NCBI GenBank assembly: GCA_017983955.1
Contig: JAGOAJ010000007.1
Span: 62,001 to 126,000, forward strand
Direction: 5' to 3'
DNA length: 64,000 nucleotides
DNA from: Burkholderiaceae bacterium
GTDB taxonomy: Bacteria; Pseudomonadota; Gammaproteobacteria; Burkholderiales; Burkholderiaceae_B
The notes below the pieces were generated by a model that saw nothing but the letters and a program-made list of their open reading frames with translations, had not been told where the DNA came from and searched no databases. The position numbers were made by a program, and so were the translations under genes. Shown piece by piece: positions 42,984 to 52,553 of this stretch (position 1 is its first letter; each line of letters begins with the position of its first letter).

Positions 42984-44987
42984 GTGGGTGATATCGAGGT
43001 TGCAGTGCTGAAGTCGGGCACAGAGATCGCCAGAATCGTGCGTCCGCTACGAATGCATGGCGGCGTGTCGGCAGTCACTTATCGCCGGAAGCTGTGGCGG
43101 GTGACTGGCTCCAGCATTGATCTTGATGAAGGAGCGCTGAACGCCGAGGAAATGTTGTCTGAAATTTCGGAACAACATGTGACGGAGACTTCTGCTGACT
43201 TTGGAGTATCTCAAGGTTTCGTTCAGGGGGAGCCGGAAAGCTCGAGAATTCTTGTAGACGCCGGGCCGGGAACCGGTAAGACGTATACGGCCTGTGCCCG
43301 AATCGCGGCGTTGATTCGGGGTGGTGTGCCTGCCGCACGGATCTGGATTGTCAGCTTTACGAGAACGGCGGTGGTTGAGTTACGCAATCGCATTGCTTCA
43401 GCTCTTGACGACCCCGCCGAGGCTGGCGCTATTCGCATAGCTACGCTGGACTCTCACGCCTGGGCGCTGCAATCAGGGTTTTCTAGTGACGTTGTTCTTA
43501 CCAATGGGTATGAGAGGAACATTGAGAACACTCTGGCGCAGGTGCGGGAGGACCCGGATGTTGTCGATTACATGGGACGTCTGCGGCATCTGGTGATCGA
43601 TGAGGCTCAGGATATCATCGGCGTCCGGGCCGAATTGATGCTGGCTATCATTGATATATTGGATCCGGAATGCGGTGTAACGGTCTTCGCAGATGAGGCG
43701 CAGGCCATTTACGGGTTTACCGAGGAGGAAGGCTCGATCGAGGGCCTATCTATGTTGAAGAGTTTGCAGGAACGTGGCTTTCAGGAGAGAAGCCTTAGCC
43801 ATGTGTACAGGACGCACAGCCCAACTTTGCGAGAAATTTTCACCTCTGTCCGTCAGCGGGTTCTTGCCAGGAAAGGTACTACAGAATCCAGGTTTCAGAA
43901 AGTCCGTGCAGAGATTGAGCGCCTCGCTGATAACAACGTTGGCAATATCAGCGATCTTGACTTGGGAGGATTGAGTAAGAACACGCTTGTGCTGATGCGG
44001 CGCCGGGTGGATGTACTTATGGCATCTAGTTACGCTAAGGTGCCTCACCGACTAAGAGTTTCCGGGCTTCCCGCTTGCCTTGCACCATGGGTCGCTGTAC
44101 TTTTTTGGGACTGGACCGATCGGCGAATAGCCAGAACGACTTTCGAAGAACGTTGGTCCGCACGTGGTCTTTCGTCAAGCTCGGGAGCAAAAGAGGAGTC
44201 TGCCGCATGGCAGCTATTATTCGAAATAGCAGGAGACAGCCCTACTACCATTGACCTCCACCAATTGCGTACGGTCCTGGGGCGCTCGACGCCTCCAATG
44301 CTTTTTTGCTCTCCAGAGTTCGGACTTGAAGGGCCTGTGTTAGGGACGATCCATGCGAGCAAGGGACGCGAGGCGTCTGAGGTTTTGCTCTATCTGCCTC
44401 CTGATAGTGACTGTCCAGATGAAGACGGTGATGAGGAAATTAGAGTCATGTTTGTTGGTGCTACCCGGGCCCGCGAAGAGTTCGGAGTGGGTACATCTTC
44501 CGGGGTCCGAGCTGGGTCTGTAAGCGGTCGTGTGTGGCGACGTCTCCCTGGTGAGAAAGTTCAGATTGAAATTGGAAGAGTATCGGATCTCGAGCCGGAG
44601 GGGCTGGTCGGCCTTGCTACGTTTACAACTGCGGAAGACGCACGCGCCGCCCAGTCAGCATGGTTTGATGTTCCGCAACGGACAGGAATCAGCGCAAGGG
44701 CCGAAAGGGATATTGACTGGAGGTTAGCTCTCGTCAAGGACGGTGTTCGTCTGGGAGCGTTGAGTAGGCACGTTACTGGTGATCTGAGGCAAATAGCATC
44801 TCAATGCAATAAGTGGCCGCCGCCGAATTTCTTACCGCATTTACGGTCAGTGGGGCTGCGTACGGTGGTGCTTCCTCCAGATAGCGGGCTAGTTGAGCGG
44901 CTTCATGAGCCCTGGCGTTCCAGTGGTTTTTTGTTTGCGCCACTGCTACTCGGATTGTCGACTGCTAAATTTCCAGGGAATAAGTAA
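42984..44987 (+). CDS. UvrD-like superfamily 1 helicase
   Basis: A 667-residue SF1 DNA helicase. Motif I is AGPGTGKT at about residue 93, motif II is VIDEAQDI, and a later loop reads FADEAQAIYGF. Motif V is GTIHASKGREASEVLLYLP and motif VI is MFVGATRAREEF. About 90 residues precede the ATPase core and 140 follow, neither recognised. I prefer the GTG at 42984 (GGAG upstream and promoter at 42947); longer in-frame starts back to 42819 lie in poorly coding sequence. Its stop touches the DrmA-like ATG with no gap, so it heads a four-gene operon. It could serve as the DrmE-position component, but homology to DrmE is not established here. Confidence 0.83.
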   Translation: MGDIEVAVLKSGTEIARIVRPLRMHGGVSAVTYRRKLWRVTGSSIDLDEGALNAEEMLSEISEQHVTETSADFGVSQGFVQGEPESSRILVDAGPGTGKTYTACARIAALIRGGVPAARIWIVSFTRTAVVELRNRIASALDDPAEAGAIRIATLDSHAWALQSGFSSDVVLTNGYERNIENTLAQVREDPDVVDYMGRLRHLVIDEAQDIIGVRAELMLAIIDILDPECGVTVFADEAQAIYGFTEEEGSIEGLSMLKSLQERGFQERSLSHVYRTHSPTLREIFTSVRQRVLARKGTTESRFQKVRAEIERLADNNVGNISDLDLGGLSKNTLVLMRRRVDVLMASSYAKVPHRLRVSGLPACLAPWVAVLFWDWTDRRIARTTFEERWSARGLSSSSGAKEESAAWQLLFEIAGDSPTTIDLHQLRTVLGRSTPPMLFCSPEFGLEGPVLGTIHASKGREASEVLLYLPPDSDCPDEDGDEEIRVMFVGATRAREEFGVGTSSGVRAGSVSGRVWRRLPGEKVQIEIGRVSDLEPEGLVGLATFTTAEDARAAQSAWFDVPQRTGISARAERDIDWRLALVKDGVRLGALSRHVTGDLRQIASQCNKWPPPNFLPHLRSVGLRTVVLPPDSGLVERLHEPWRSSGFLFAPLLLGLSTAKFPGNK

Positions 44988-47900
44988 ATGAATCAAGAGT
45001 TGGAGACATTATTGGCGCGGGAGGAGGTTGTTGAGCGGTTGAAAGGAGACCTGATCGGCCCAGGATCAGTGAACGAGGTACTTCACGCACGTCCTTCCGA
45101 TATTTATCTAACGGGAATTCTATGGCCAAGAAATACAAAGATTACGCCGGAAGAGGATGAGCGCCTGGCCGTTGCTCCGGGCGAAGGTGAGGAGGGTGAC
45201 GATGCCGACGATCAGAGCCAGCCTGTCTCTGTACCCATGCGACGTCCTTCAACTGCAGGTCTGTCATTCGCTGCACATTCTGAAGGTGAAAGTGCTCCGG
45301 AAGTCCTGGTTCGTATTTCGCTGGGGATATATCTTCCTATCGACGAGGAAGGAAGGTCCTGCTGGCGTCGGTCAGAGGTGACTCCAGAGCCTCTAAGGCT
45401 GATACTGGCTGCAGGTGGACAGGATTATCACATCGATGCTCCTGACCTGCCAAGAGGTCTCAGGCTGAATCTGCGATCCAGCCCATATCAACATGGGATG
45501 CTCGCGACGGTCACCCTTGTAAACGATTGCCCGCCACAGGGGTATGAGCGCGATGAAATCGAGCGGGTGACTCTTTTCCAGGTGAGCCTTTTAGTTGAGG
45601 CTGCTGGAACGACTGTACTGGCTGCAAGGCCGAGTCGTCGTGCTGCTGTGGATGATGAGGATCATAGTGCAGCGCTTCTTCACAGGAATGCGCGTGAATA
45701 TGCTGCAGGCCATACGTGCTCAGCAGACTGGTCGGTCAGTAAACGTGGAGAGACGGAATGTGTGGAGAATGTGCGTACGACCTGGATTCCTCAGGCAATA
45801 GTTCCTGCGATCAGTGCTGATGGCCATGCGTTGTTCAAGCGTCTTCAGTCGGAAACAGGCCATGTATTCTCGGCAGCATGGCTGTCTGTTGCGACGCATG
45901 ATGAGCTCGGCGTAGTGCTGAGACAGTTCTGTGACACCTACGAGCGATGGATGTATGTGCAGGCGCGCGAGGCAAAGAAGCTATTGGGCTCAGCGGCGCT
46001 GACTGCAGACCGGCATCTGAAAGATATAGGGATCGTGCTTCTGCGTATGAGAGGTGGCGTAGAGCGTTTGGTCTACGATGAACAAGCTGCCAGCAGCTTC
46101 CGCCTTGCAAATCTCGCTATGGAAACGCAGCGAACGTGGGGAGGACATGACTCACTATTGTGGCGCCCTTTTCAGCTCGGCTTTCTGCTTCTGACTTTCG
46201 AGTCAGCAATCGATGGTAGACATGAAGACCGGGAAGTGATGGACCTGTTATGGTTTCCGACGGGTGGAGGTAAGACTGAAGCTTATCTGGCGCTTGTTGC
46301 GCTGGTGGCATTTCATCGGCGCCTGTCACATGTAGAGCCAGATGATGGCGGTGGGGTCGCGTGCATTATGCGGTATACGCTTCGCTTGCTGACAACGCAA
46401 CAGTTCACCCGGGCAGCAGCGATGATTTGTGCGTGTGAGGCAATCCGGAGAAAGAGTATTGGGTCCCGGGATGCTGATCGCCTTGGAGTAAGCCCGTTTT
46501 CGATTGGGTTGTGGGTAGGCGAAGGGGCAACTCCAAACACGCGAAAAAGAGCCTTTGAGAGTAAATCAGATGGCTCGATAGCTACTCCTCAACAATTAAT
46601 GAAGTGCCCTTGCTGCCATAACCTCTTGCATTACAAGCAAGAGTACCCGACTGAAGCAGTCAGCATATTTTGCATCAATCAGGATTGTGTGCTTGCTGGC
46701 CCCGAGCCACTTCCAGTCTGGACTGTTGATGAGGATGTATACATAGTACGGCCGACAATGCTTATCGGTACAGTAGATAAGTTTGCGCAGATTGTTCGGA
46801 AGCCTGAGACAACAAATTTATTCGGTGTCGGCACGGCCGCTCAACCGCAGCTTATCCTGCAAGATGAGTTGCATCTGATTTCTGGCCCGTTGGGCACGCT
46901 GTGCGGGCTTTATGAAGCGGCGCTGGACCTAATTCTTTCTGCAAACGGAACACGGCCTAAGATCATCGGCTCAACCGCTACTATCCGGCGTGCTGCTGAG
47001 CAGGTGCTAGCACTGTTCGACCGCCGGACCTGTCAGTTTCCGCCAGCTGGTCTGGACGCTTCTGACTCGGGCTTTGCCGTCGTAAATCCAGATGCGCCGG
47101 GGCGTCGCTACGTCGGTCTCACGACTGCTGGCCGGTCCGCCAAGTTTACGCTTCAGGCTGTCGCAGCGTCGTTGCTGCAGTCGGCATCGGCCGGGCTGGC
47201 AGCAACAGACCGTGATCCTTACTGGACGCTGGTAGCGTATTTTAACTCGCTTCGTGAGCTGGGCGGGGCTCTTGTTCTGATGCAGGATGACGTTAATGAT
47301 ACCCTGCGCCTGCTGGCTCAAGCACGAGATGAGCCTCAGCGACAGCTGGCGGCGGTGGAGGAGCTTACTTCGCGTCGCTCGCAGAAAGATGTCCGCCATA
47401 TGTTGGAGTTGCTGGATACTCCAGCCGACAAAGATGGTGCGCTTGATGTCGTTCTGGCGACAAATATGCTCAGCGTTGGAGTTGACATTCCCCGCCTGGG
47501 GCTGATGCTGGTGAACGGTCAGCCTAAAACAATCGCGGAATATATACAGGCTACCAGCCGCGTTGGACGGGGGAAGGTCGCTGGTCTCGTCATACCGATT
47601 TTGAACCATGCTAAGCCGCGAGACCGGTCGCATTACGAAACTTTCAGGACTTGGCACGCCACTTTGTATCGTGATGTTGAGGCGACTAGCGTTACCCCTT
47701 TTGCCTCCAGGGCCCGTGATCGTGCCCTGCATGCAGTACTGGTTGCACTTGTCCGTCATCTGGTGCCTGGCATGCTCGACAGTCCAGTGCTCGATGACGG
47801 AGCTGTTGCTGCGGTGAGAGTGCTTATCGATCGGGTCTCTGAGCGCGCAGCGCGTATTGACGATTTTGAGACTGATGTAAAGGCAGACTTGCTTGAACGG

Positions 47901-48116
47901 CTCGATCGTTGGCTCAGACGGGCGCCTCAGCAATACTGGAATCCGGTCTCATCAAAGACATCCTTACTTCAGGGAGCGGAAGCTGCTGCTGCACGGCGAG
48001 CAGCTGGCCGTTCTGTCGGCCAAGCTTGGCCGACACCAAACACGATGCGTGGCGTGGAGCCTGCAACTCCGTACCGACTCGCAGAAGCTCTTCGGAGAAC
48101 TACTGATAATGGCTAA
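44988..48116 (+). CDS. DrmA-like superfamily 2 helicase (DISARM-type)
   Basis: A 1042-residue helicase. The first 400 residues are unassigned. Motif I WFPTGGGKTEAYLAL is near residue 423, motif II reads LQDELHL (DELH variant) near 625, motif III IIGSTATI near 660, and motifs V/VI are LATNMLSVGVDIPRLGLML and YIQATSRVGRG near 825-865. A zinc ribbon, KCPCCHNLL then FCINQDCV, is inserted between motifs I and II. Size, motif set and a DUF1998 partner directly downstream match DISARM DrmA. The stop overlaps the DrmB-like ATG by eight bases. It would act with DrmB on invading DNA. Confidence 0.85.
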   Translation: MNQELETLLAREEVVERLKGDLIGPGSVNEVLHARPSDIYLTGILWPRNTKITPEEDERLAVAPGEGEEGDDADDQSQPVSVPMRRPSTAGLSFAAHSEGESAPEVLVRISLGIYLPIDEEGRSCWRRSEVTPEPLRLILAAGGQDYHIDAPDLPRGLRLNLRSSPYQHGMLATVTLVNDCPPQGYERDEIERVTLFQVSLLVEAAGTTVLAARPSRRAAVDDEDHSAALLHRNAREYAAGHTCSADWSVSKRGETECVENVRTTWIPQAIVPAISADGHALFKRLQSETGHVFSAAWLSVATHDELGVVLRQFCDTYERWMYVQAREAKKLLGSAALTADRHLKDIGIVLLRMRGGVERLVYDEQAASSFRLANLAMETQRTWGGHDSLLWRPFQLGFLLLTFESAIDGRHEDREVMDLLWFPTGGGKTEAYLALVALVAFHRRLSHVEPDDGGGVACIMRYTLRLLTTQQFTRAAAMICACEAIRRKSIGSRDADRLGVSPFSIGLWVGEGATPNTRKRAFESKSDGSIATPQQLMKCPCCHNLLHYKQEYPTEAVSIFCINQDCVLAGPEPLPVWTVDEDVYIVRPTMLIGTVDKFAQIVRKPETTNLFGVGTAAQPQLILQDELHLISGPLGTLCGLYEAALDLILSANGTRPKIIGSTATIRRAAEQVLALFDRRTCQFPPAGLDASDSGFAVVNPDAPGRRYVGLTTAGRSAKFTLQAVAASLLQSASAGLAATDRDPYWTLVAYFNSLRELGGALVLMQDDVNDTLRLLAQARDEPQRQLAAVEELTSRRSQKDVRHMLELLDTPADKDGALDVVLATNMLSVGVDIPRLGLMLVNGQPKTIAEYIQATSRVGRGKVAGLVIPILNHAKPRDRSHYETFRTWHATLYRDVEATSVTPFASRARDRALHAVLVALVRHLVPGMLDSPVLDDGAVAAVRVLIDRVSERAARIDDFETDVKADLLERLDRWLRRAPQQYWNPVSSKTSLLQGAEAAAARRAAGRSVGQAWPTPNTMRGVEPATPYRLAEALRRTTDNG

Positions 48117-49944
48117 GAACGATCTGGGTGAGCTTCGCCGTAGCGCTGCGGCAGCAACTTTTGGACCTGGCGCAATTATTGACTTCAGGGCTGGCGGTGC
48201 CCCCATATCAGCCGTTGCTGCGGGTCTTGATGAGTGGGACTCAAATTTCCCACCAGGAGGAATGCTGCATCCTCAGGCAATCCGTGAGGAAAGGTTGCAA
48301 AAGAAGCTTGGAGTCAAAGGGTTCAGGCTACCGCCTGTGCGTGATCCGTCGATAGAAAAAGATGCTGAGCGTTCCCTCGTTGCTGTCCGCTTCCCAAACT
48401 GGTTGCAATGTCCGCATTGTGATCGGATAGGATCGGAGGACCGGTGGTCAGATGAGCCTGGTCACGCAGGGCGTTGGTGTCCAGCCTGCACGCAGAAAGC
48501 GCCGGGTCAACACAAGGTGTTCGTTGTGCCTGTGCGCTTCGTGATGGCGTGTGAAGCGGGACATCTCGACGAATTCCCGTGGCATATGTGGGTCGGTCAT
48601 TCTGAGGAGTGTAAGAACCGTCGGGGATTTTTGAAACTGACGTCAGAGCGGCCTGGCTTGGCCGGACTCATCCTGAGCTGCCTTGAATGTAAAAGCAGGC
48701 GGTCCATGGATCGGATTTTCTCAGCGGACACCTGGGAGCGTTTTCCAGATTGTCGGGGGAAAAGGCCTTGGTTGTCTGCAGGTAACGAACCTTGCACACA
48801 CAAGGCGAGAGCAGTACAGCGCGGTGCCTCTAATCTTTACTTCCCTGTTATTGAATCTGCTCTCAGTATCCCGCCCTGGTCTGACCGTCTACAGGAAGCA
48901 CTGGGCGTTCATTGGGAGCCGATCGTAGACACGCACCCTGATGACCGGGCTATGTATATCAAGATACTTGCGCGTGGCGCACTGGAGCCGGTGCTGAATG
49001 AGCTTGGTCTTACGTCCGAAATGCTGGCCCAGGAGATTGAGCGTCGCCTCAGTGCTCACCGCGTGATTGAGACGGCAGATCTGCGCCGTGAGGAATATCG
49101 CCAGCTCACGGGCGGTGTTGCGACGCAGGGTCTGGACCGCGAATTTGAGATAAGGCCGCAGGCTGTCCCCGCTTCCTTGGCTGGGTTTTTTACTCGTTTG
49201 GTTAAAGTGGTCCGTCTCAGAGAAGTGCGTGCTGTTACAGGGTTTACGCGGATTCAACCTCCAGGTGATCCCGACTCCCGGAATATAGCCCGTCTGTCGG
49301 TCCGTACAGATCTGGACTGGCTTCCGGCTATTGAGGTCCGTGGAGAAGGAATCTTTCTGGAGTTTGATCCCAGGGTAGTTTCAGCGTGGGAAAATCAGAG
49401 TGATATTCAGTCCAGGGCTTCATCAATCGACGCGAAATGGCAATCTGAGTGGCGTCAGCGCCATGACACCACATCTACCTCGCGCACGATTACGCCGCGA
49501 TTTCTTCTTTTGCATACCTTTACCCATGCTCTGATGCGGCAACTGACACTTGAGTGCGGCTACTCTTCCACTGCTTTACGAGAACGTCTCTATGTTGGCC
49601 CGGCAGACACGGAAATAGCCGGCGTCCTGATATATACCGCGACGACAGATGATGATGGGACGCTTGGTGGATTGCAGCGACAGGGGGATCCCGGGAGGAT
49701 TGCGCGTACGATTATTTCTGCGCTCCATGCGCAGACTTGGTGCTCCTCCGATCCACTTTGTATAGAGGACATGATGGCACCGGATGACGGGCTTTCTCTG
49801 GCTGCCTGCCATTCCTGCGTACTAGCTCCAGAGACTTCCTGCGAGGAATTCAACCGGTTCCTGGATCGCGTAACGCTCGTGGGTACGCCGAACCGGCCAG
49901 AACTGGGATTTTTTCGGCAGATACTGGGGCTGGAACACAGATGA
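48109..49944 (+). CDS. DrmB-like DUF1998 protein (DISARM-type)
   Basis: A 611-residue DUF1998 protein. The opening NDLGELRRSAAAATFGPGAIIDF is the DrmB start signature. Four Cys (CPHCDRIG near residue 101 and CPACTQ near 124) make an early zinc site, and CLECKSR follows. The C-terminal DUF1998 domain runs from HTFTHALMRQLTLECGY to LAACHSCVLAPETSCEEFNRFLD, with a Cys cluster. In DISARM, DrmB binds DrmA and controls its DNA loading. I chose ATG 48109 (GGAG upstream, overlapping DrmA by eight bases); the frame from 47893 lies inside the DrmA gene and is rejected. No DrmC (phospholipase D) gene follows. Confidence 0.87.
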   Translation: MAKNDLGELRRSAAAATFGPGAIIDFRAGGAPISAVAAGLDEWDSNFPPGGMLHPQAIREERLQKKLGVKGFRLPPVRDPSIEKDAERSLVAVRFPNWLQCPHCDRIGSEDRWSDEPGHAGRWCPACTQKAPGQHKVFVVPVRFVMACEAGHLDEFPWHMWVGHSEECKNRRGFLKLTSERPGLAGLILSCLECKSRRSMDRIFSADTWERFPDCRGKRPWLSAGNEPCTHKARAVQRGASNLYFPVIESALSIPPWSDRLQEALGVHWEPIVDTHPDDRAMYIKILARGALEPVLNELGLTSEMLAQEIERRLSAHRVIETADLRREEYRQLTGGVATQGLDREFEIRPQAVPASLAGFFTRLVKVVRLREVRAVTGFTRIQPPGDPDSRNIARLSVRTDLDWLPAIEVRGEGIFLEFDPRVVSAWENQSDIQSRASSIDAKWQSEWRQRHDTTSTSRTITPRFLLLHTFTHALMRQLTLECGYSSTALRERLYVGPADTEIAGVLIYTATTDDDGTLGGLQRQGDPGRIARTIISALHAQTWCSSDPLCIEDMMAPDDGLSLAACHSCVLAPETSCEEFNRFLDRVTLVGTPNRPELGFFRQILGLEHR

Positions 49945-51569
49945 GTTCAAGTCCGAAAATGTGGCCTGAAACACTGCCAGCGTCTGTTCGACAGGATACT
50001 CTTCGAAGAGCTGAAGTCAGAGTTTATGATCTGCTACGGGAGCAGCTGGGCTCAGGCTGGACTGTTTTTTATAGTCGGCCCTGGCTGGGGCTGACGCCTA
50101 CAGGTGGTGAAAAGGATGGTGAATGTGATTTCGTGATCGTCCACCCTCAACACGGTTTTCTTGCTATTGAGGTCAAAGGTGGCGGTATTTCCTACGATCC
50201 CGTCAACGACTCCTGGTTGAGTACCGATCGTCATGGACTTCGCCATACGATCAAGAATCCTATAGAGCAGGCGCGGCGTGCGAAGCACGAACTGCTCCGA
50301 GGAGCAAAGCAGCAGCGCAGCTGGCCAACTGGCTATCATTTTGTCAGGGCGCGACACGCAGTTATATTTCCTGATGCGGAGAGTCCGCCTGGAAATCTTG
50401 GTGCTGACAGACCGAGAGAGATTTTCTGCTGTCGCCCCCAGCTTACACAGCTTGTTCAGTGGGTTGAGGGTCGCCTAAGTGGGGGGCAGCATGATGAGCT
50501 GGGCCAGGGAGGGGTGCTTGCCTTTGAGCGCCTGCTTGCCGCACCATTTACTTTACGTGTTCCTCTTGGTTATGTGCTGGCTGATGATGAGCAGTACATT
50601 CTGCATCTGACACCCCAGCAATTTCATATTCTTGATTCAATAGAGCATCTTCCCCGGGTTGCGGTTGGTGGTGGTGCCGGAACGGGAAAAACGATTGTTG
50701 CCATGGAGGATGCATTGCGTATGGCGGATACAGGGAATCGTACACTTCTGACATGTCTCAGTGAGGAACTGGCTGCTGAGCTGCGCCGCCACTTGCATGG
50801 TACGACTGTTGAAGTGTTGAGCTTTTCCCGATTGTGTGAGCAGTTGGCACAGCAAGCCGGTATTGCACATGTATCAACTGCGTTTTCCTCCGATAGTAGT
50901 CCGGGACTGCTGTTTGATGCGGTCATGCAGGAGCCATCTCTCCGATTTGATGCAATCGTGGTGGATGAGGCACAAGACTTCAAGCCCCATTGGTGGGTAG
51001 CGTTGGAGTCAGCATTAAAGCAGGAGACGAGTTCGCGTTTGCACGTTTTCTACGATACGAATCAGCGAGTCTACGGAGAATTGGCCGGATTGCTGAGCAG
51101 CTTTGCCATGATTCCTGTTCGTCTCAGCCGGAATCTGCGAAATACTCAGACAATTCATAATGCAGCCACCCATTTTTACAACGGGTTTCCTATCATCGCT
51201 GATGGCCCGGACGGGGTCGAGGTGCAATGGGTGGAGTGTTCCGCAGACGAGATTGGAAAAATTGTGGCGAACCTAGCTCAGAATTTATGCAAACAAGCAA
51301 TAAATCCTGACGAAATTGTAATATTGTCAGAGAACTTACGATTGCTTCAACCGCTGCAGGAGAAGATCAGAGGTCTGCTGGATCGGGGCTTAACCGTCTC
51401 CAGTGTGCGAAACTTCAAAGGTCTCGAGCGAAAGGTGGTAATCCTTGCCGCAACCAAAGAGCTGGCAGACGAAGTCGAATTGGCCTATGTGGCTCTTTCG
51501 CGTGCGCGTGTGCTTCTGTCTGTTGTGGGCGAGCCTGTAATACTTAGCTGGTTACAAGGCAGAACTTAA
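49941..51569 (+). CDS. NERD-domain nuclease-related helicase
   Basis: A 542-residue protein with an N-terminal NERD (nuclease-related) domain: GEKDGECDFVIVHPQHGFLAIEVKGG gives the D...E-x-K pattern of a PD-(D/E)xK fold at residues about 59-78. A UvrD-like ATPase follows: VGGGAGTGKTIVAMEDAL near 244, IVVDEAQDF near 341, SSVRNFKGLERKVVILA and YVALSRARVLLSVVG. It occupies the position where DISARM loci carry DrmC, so it may supply the missing nuclease function. The ATG overlaps the DrmB stop by four bases. The stop shares TTAA with the convergent HNH gene. Confidence 0.85.
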   Translation: MSSSPKMWPETLPASVRQDTLRRAEVRVYDLLREQLGSGWTVFYSRPWLGLTPTGGEKDGECDFVIVHPQHGFLAIEVKGGGISYDPVNDSWLSTDRHGLRHTIKNPIEQARRAKHELLRGAKQQRSWPTGYHFVRARHAVIFPDAESPPGNLGADRPREIFCCRPQLTQLVQWVEGRLSGGQHDELGQGGVLAFERLLAAPFTLRVPLGYVLADDEQYILHLTPQQFHILDSIEHLPRVAVGGGAGTGKTIVAMEDALRMADTGNRTLLTCLSEELAAELRRHLHGTTVEVLSFSRLCEQLAQQAGIAHVSTAFSSDSSPGLLFDAVMQEPSLRFDAIVVDEAQDFKPHWWVALESALKQETSSRLHVFYDTNQRVYGELAGLLSSFAMIPVRLSRNLRNTQTIHNAATHFYNGFPIIADGPDGVEVQWVECSADEIGKIVANLAQNLCKQAINPDEIVILSENLRLLQPLQEKIRGLLDRGLTVSSVRNFKGLERKVVILAATKELADEVELAYVALSRARVLLSVVGEPVILSWLQGRT

Positions 51570-52553
51570 GAGTACCGTTCTGTGAATGCCAAGTAAGCTT
51601 CCCATCTTCTTATGAGAGGAGCTTGCGCAGGTTTGCTACTAGTCGGAAGCTGAAGAACGTTCCCCTCAAGCGACTGATATCCTGCATTTCTGACGTGCGC
51701 TGGAAACCGCAAGGTCAGGGAGTCGGGATCGATACCCATCAGGTTCAAATCGAACAGTGTATGCAGATCTGCCCTGAGTAGCAGTCCGTTCTCGGGGTGA
51801 TGGTCGTTGGCGTCGCGAAACGGGTCGATATGGGCCGCTTCGACAATATCCATCAGTTCGCAGCCGGATGCAAGGCAACGGGCTCCATACCGTCGGATAA
51901 GTTTGTCGCGGAACGTTTTCTGCCCCCGCCGGATCCGGATGGACCGGAGCACGCTTTCGCGGGTGTCGGTCAGGGTCGCAATGAAAGCGAGGTCTGAAGC
52001 GTTGTCCGCTCCCGTCTCTGCTTCTGAATCCGCCTCCGAGGGACTGAGTACATGACGATGTAGAAAATGCTCAATCAGTGCTCGTGTCTGAGGATAACTG
52101 GAGAGAAGTGTCTGTTCGATTCTGGCGAGATCTAACTCCTCAATTGAAAGCTGATCGTTGGGGCGAAGGGCTGCGGCCTTCAGCTCTCCGACGGCTACGG
52201 CTTCTGGCGTTTGAACGAAACTCCGTTCATATCTGGCCTCGTAGCCCGAGACGTTGATGATTTCCTCTCGGGGCGCCTGAAACTCGTTTGATACCGGTCT
52301 GCCCGCATACGGGGCACCGCCTCCGGATTTTCTCGATAGTGGAAACTGAAATGCTTTCGATACGGGCGACTCCCAGCAGGCGCTTCGAATCCCTGACAAA
52401 AACCAAGTCTCCCATCGCAAGCTGTTTATGATTGGGAACACTGCTATCGTAACGGTAGACCCGTTGTGTCTCATCGAGGTAGCCGGTATTTCCACCGTAC
52501 TGACGGGCTTCAGGCTCCAGGGAGATAAGAGACCAGGTACGGGGCGTCGCCAT
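51566..52553 (-). pseudogene. HNH endonuclease, frameshifted by a small deletion
   Basis: Two overlapping minus-strand frames make one gene. The first (from 52553) encodes WSLISLEPEARQYGGNTGYL...LAMGDLVFVRDSKRLLGVARI and ends in a half zinc ribbon, RRRCPVCGQTGIKR. The second resumes NEFQAPREEIINVSGYEARYERSFV and carries the HNH signature AAHIDPFRDAND...ENGLLLRADLHTLFD. The second Cys pair of the ribbon is missing. The break falls on AACGA, which encodes both KR and NE, consistent with a deletion between two AACGA copies. The start overlaps the DUF3883 stop by one base. The protein is probably inactive unless frameshifting restores it. Confidence 0.8.
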
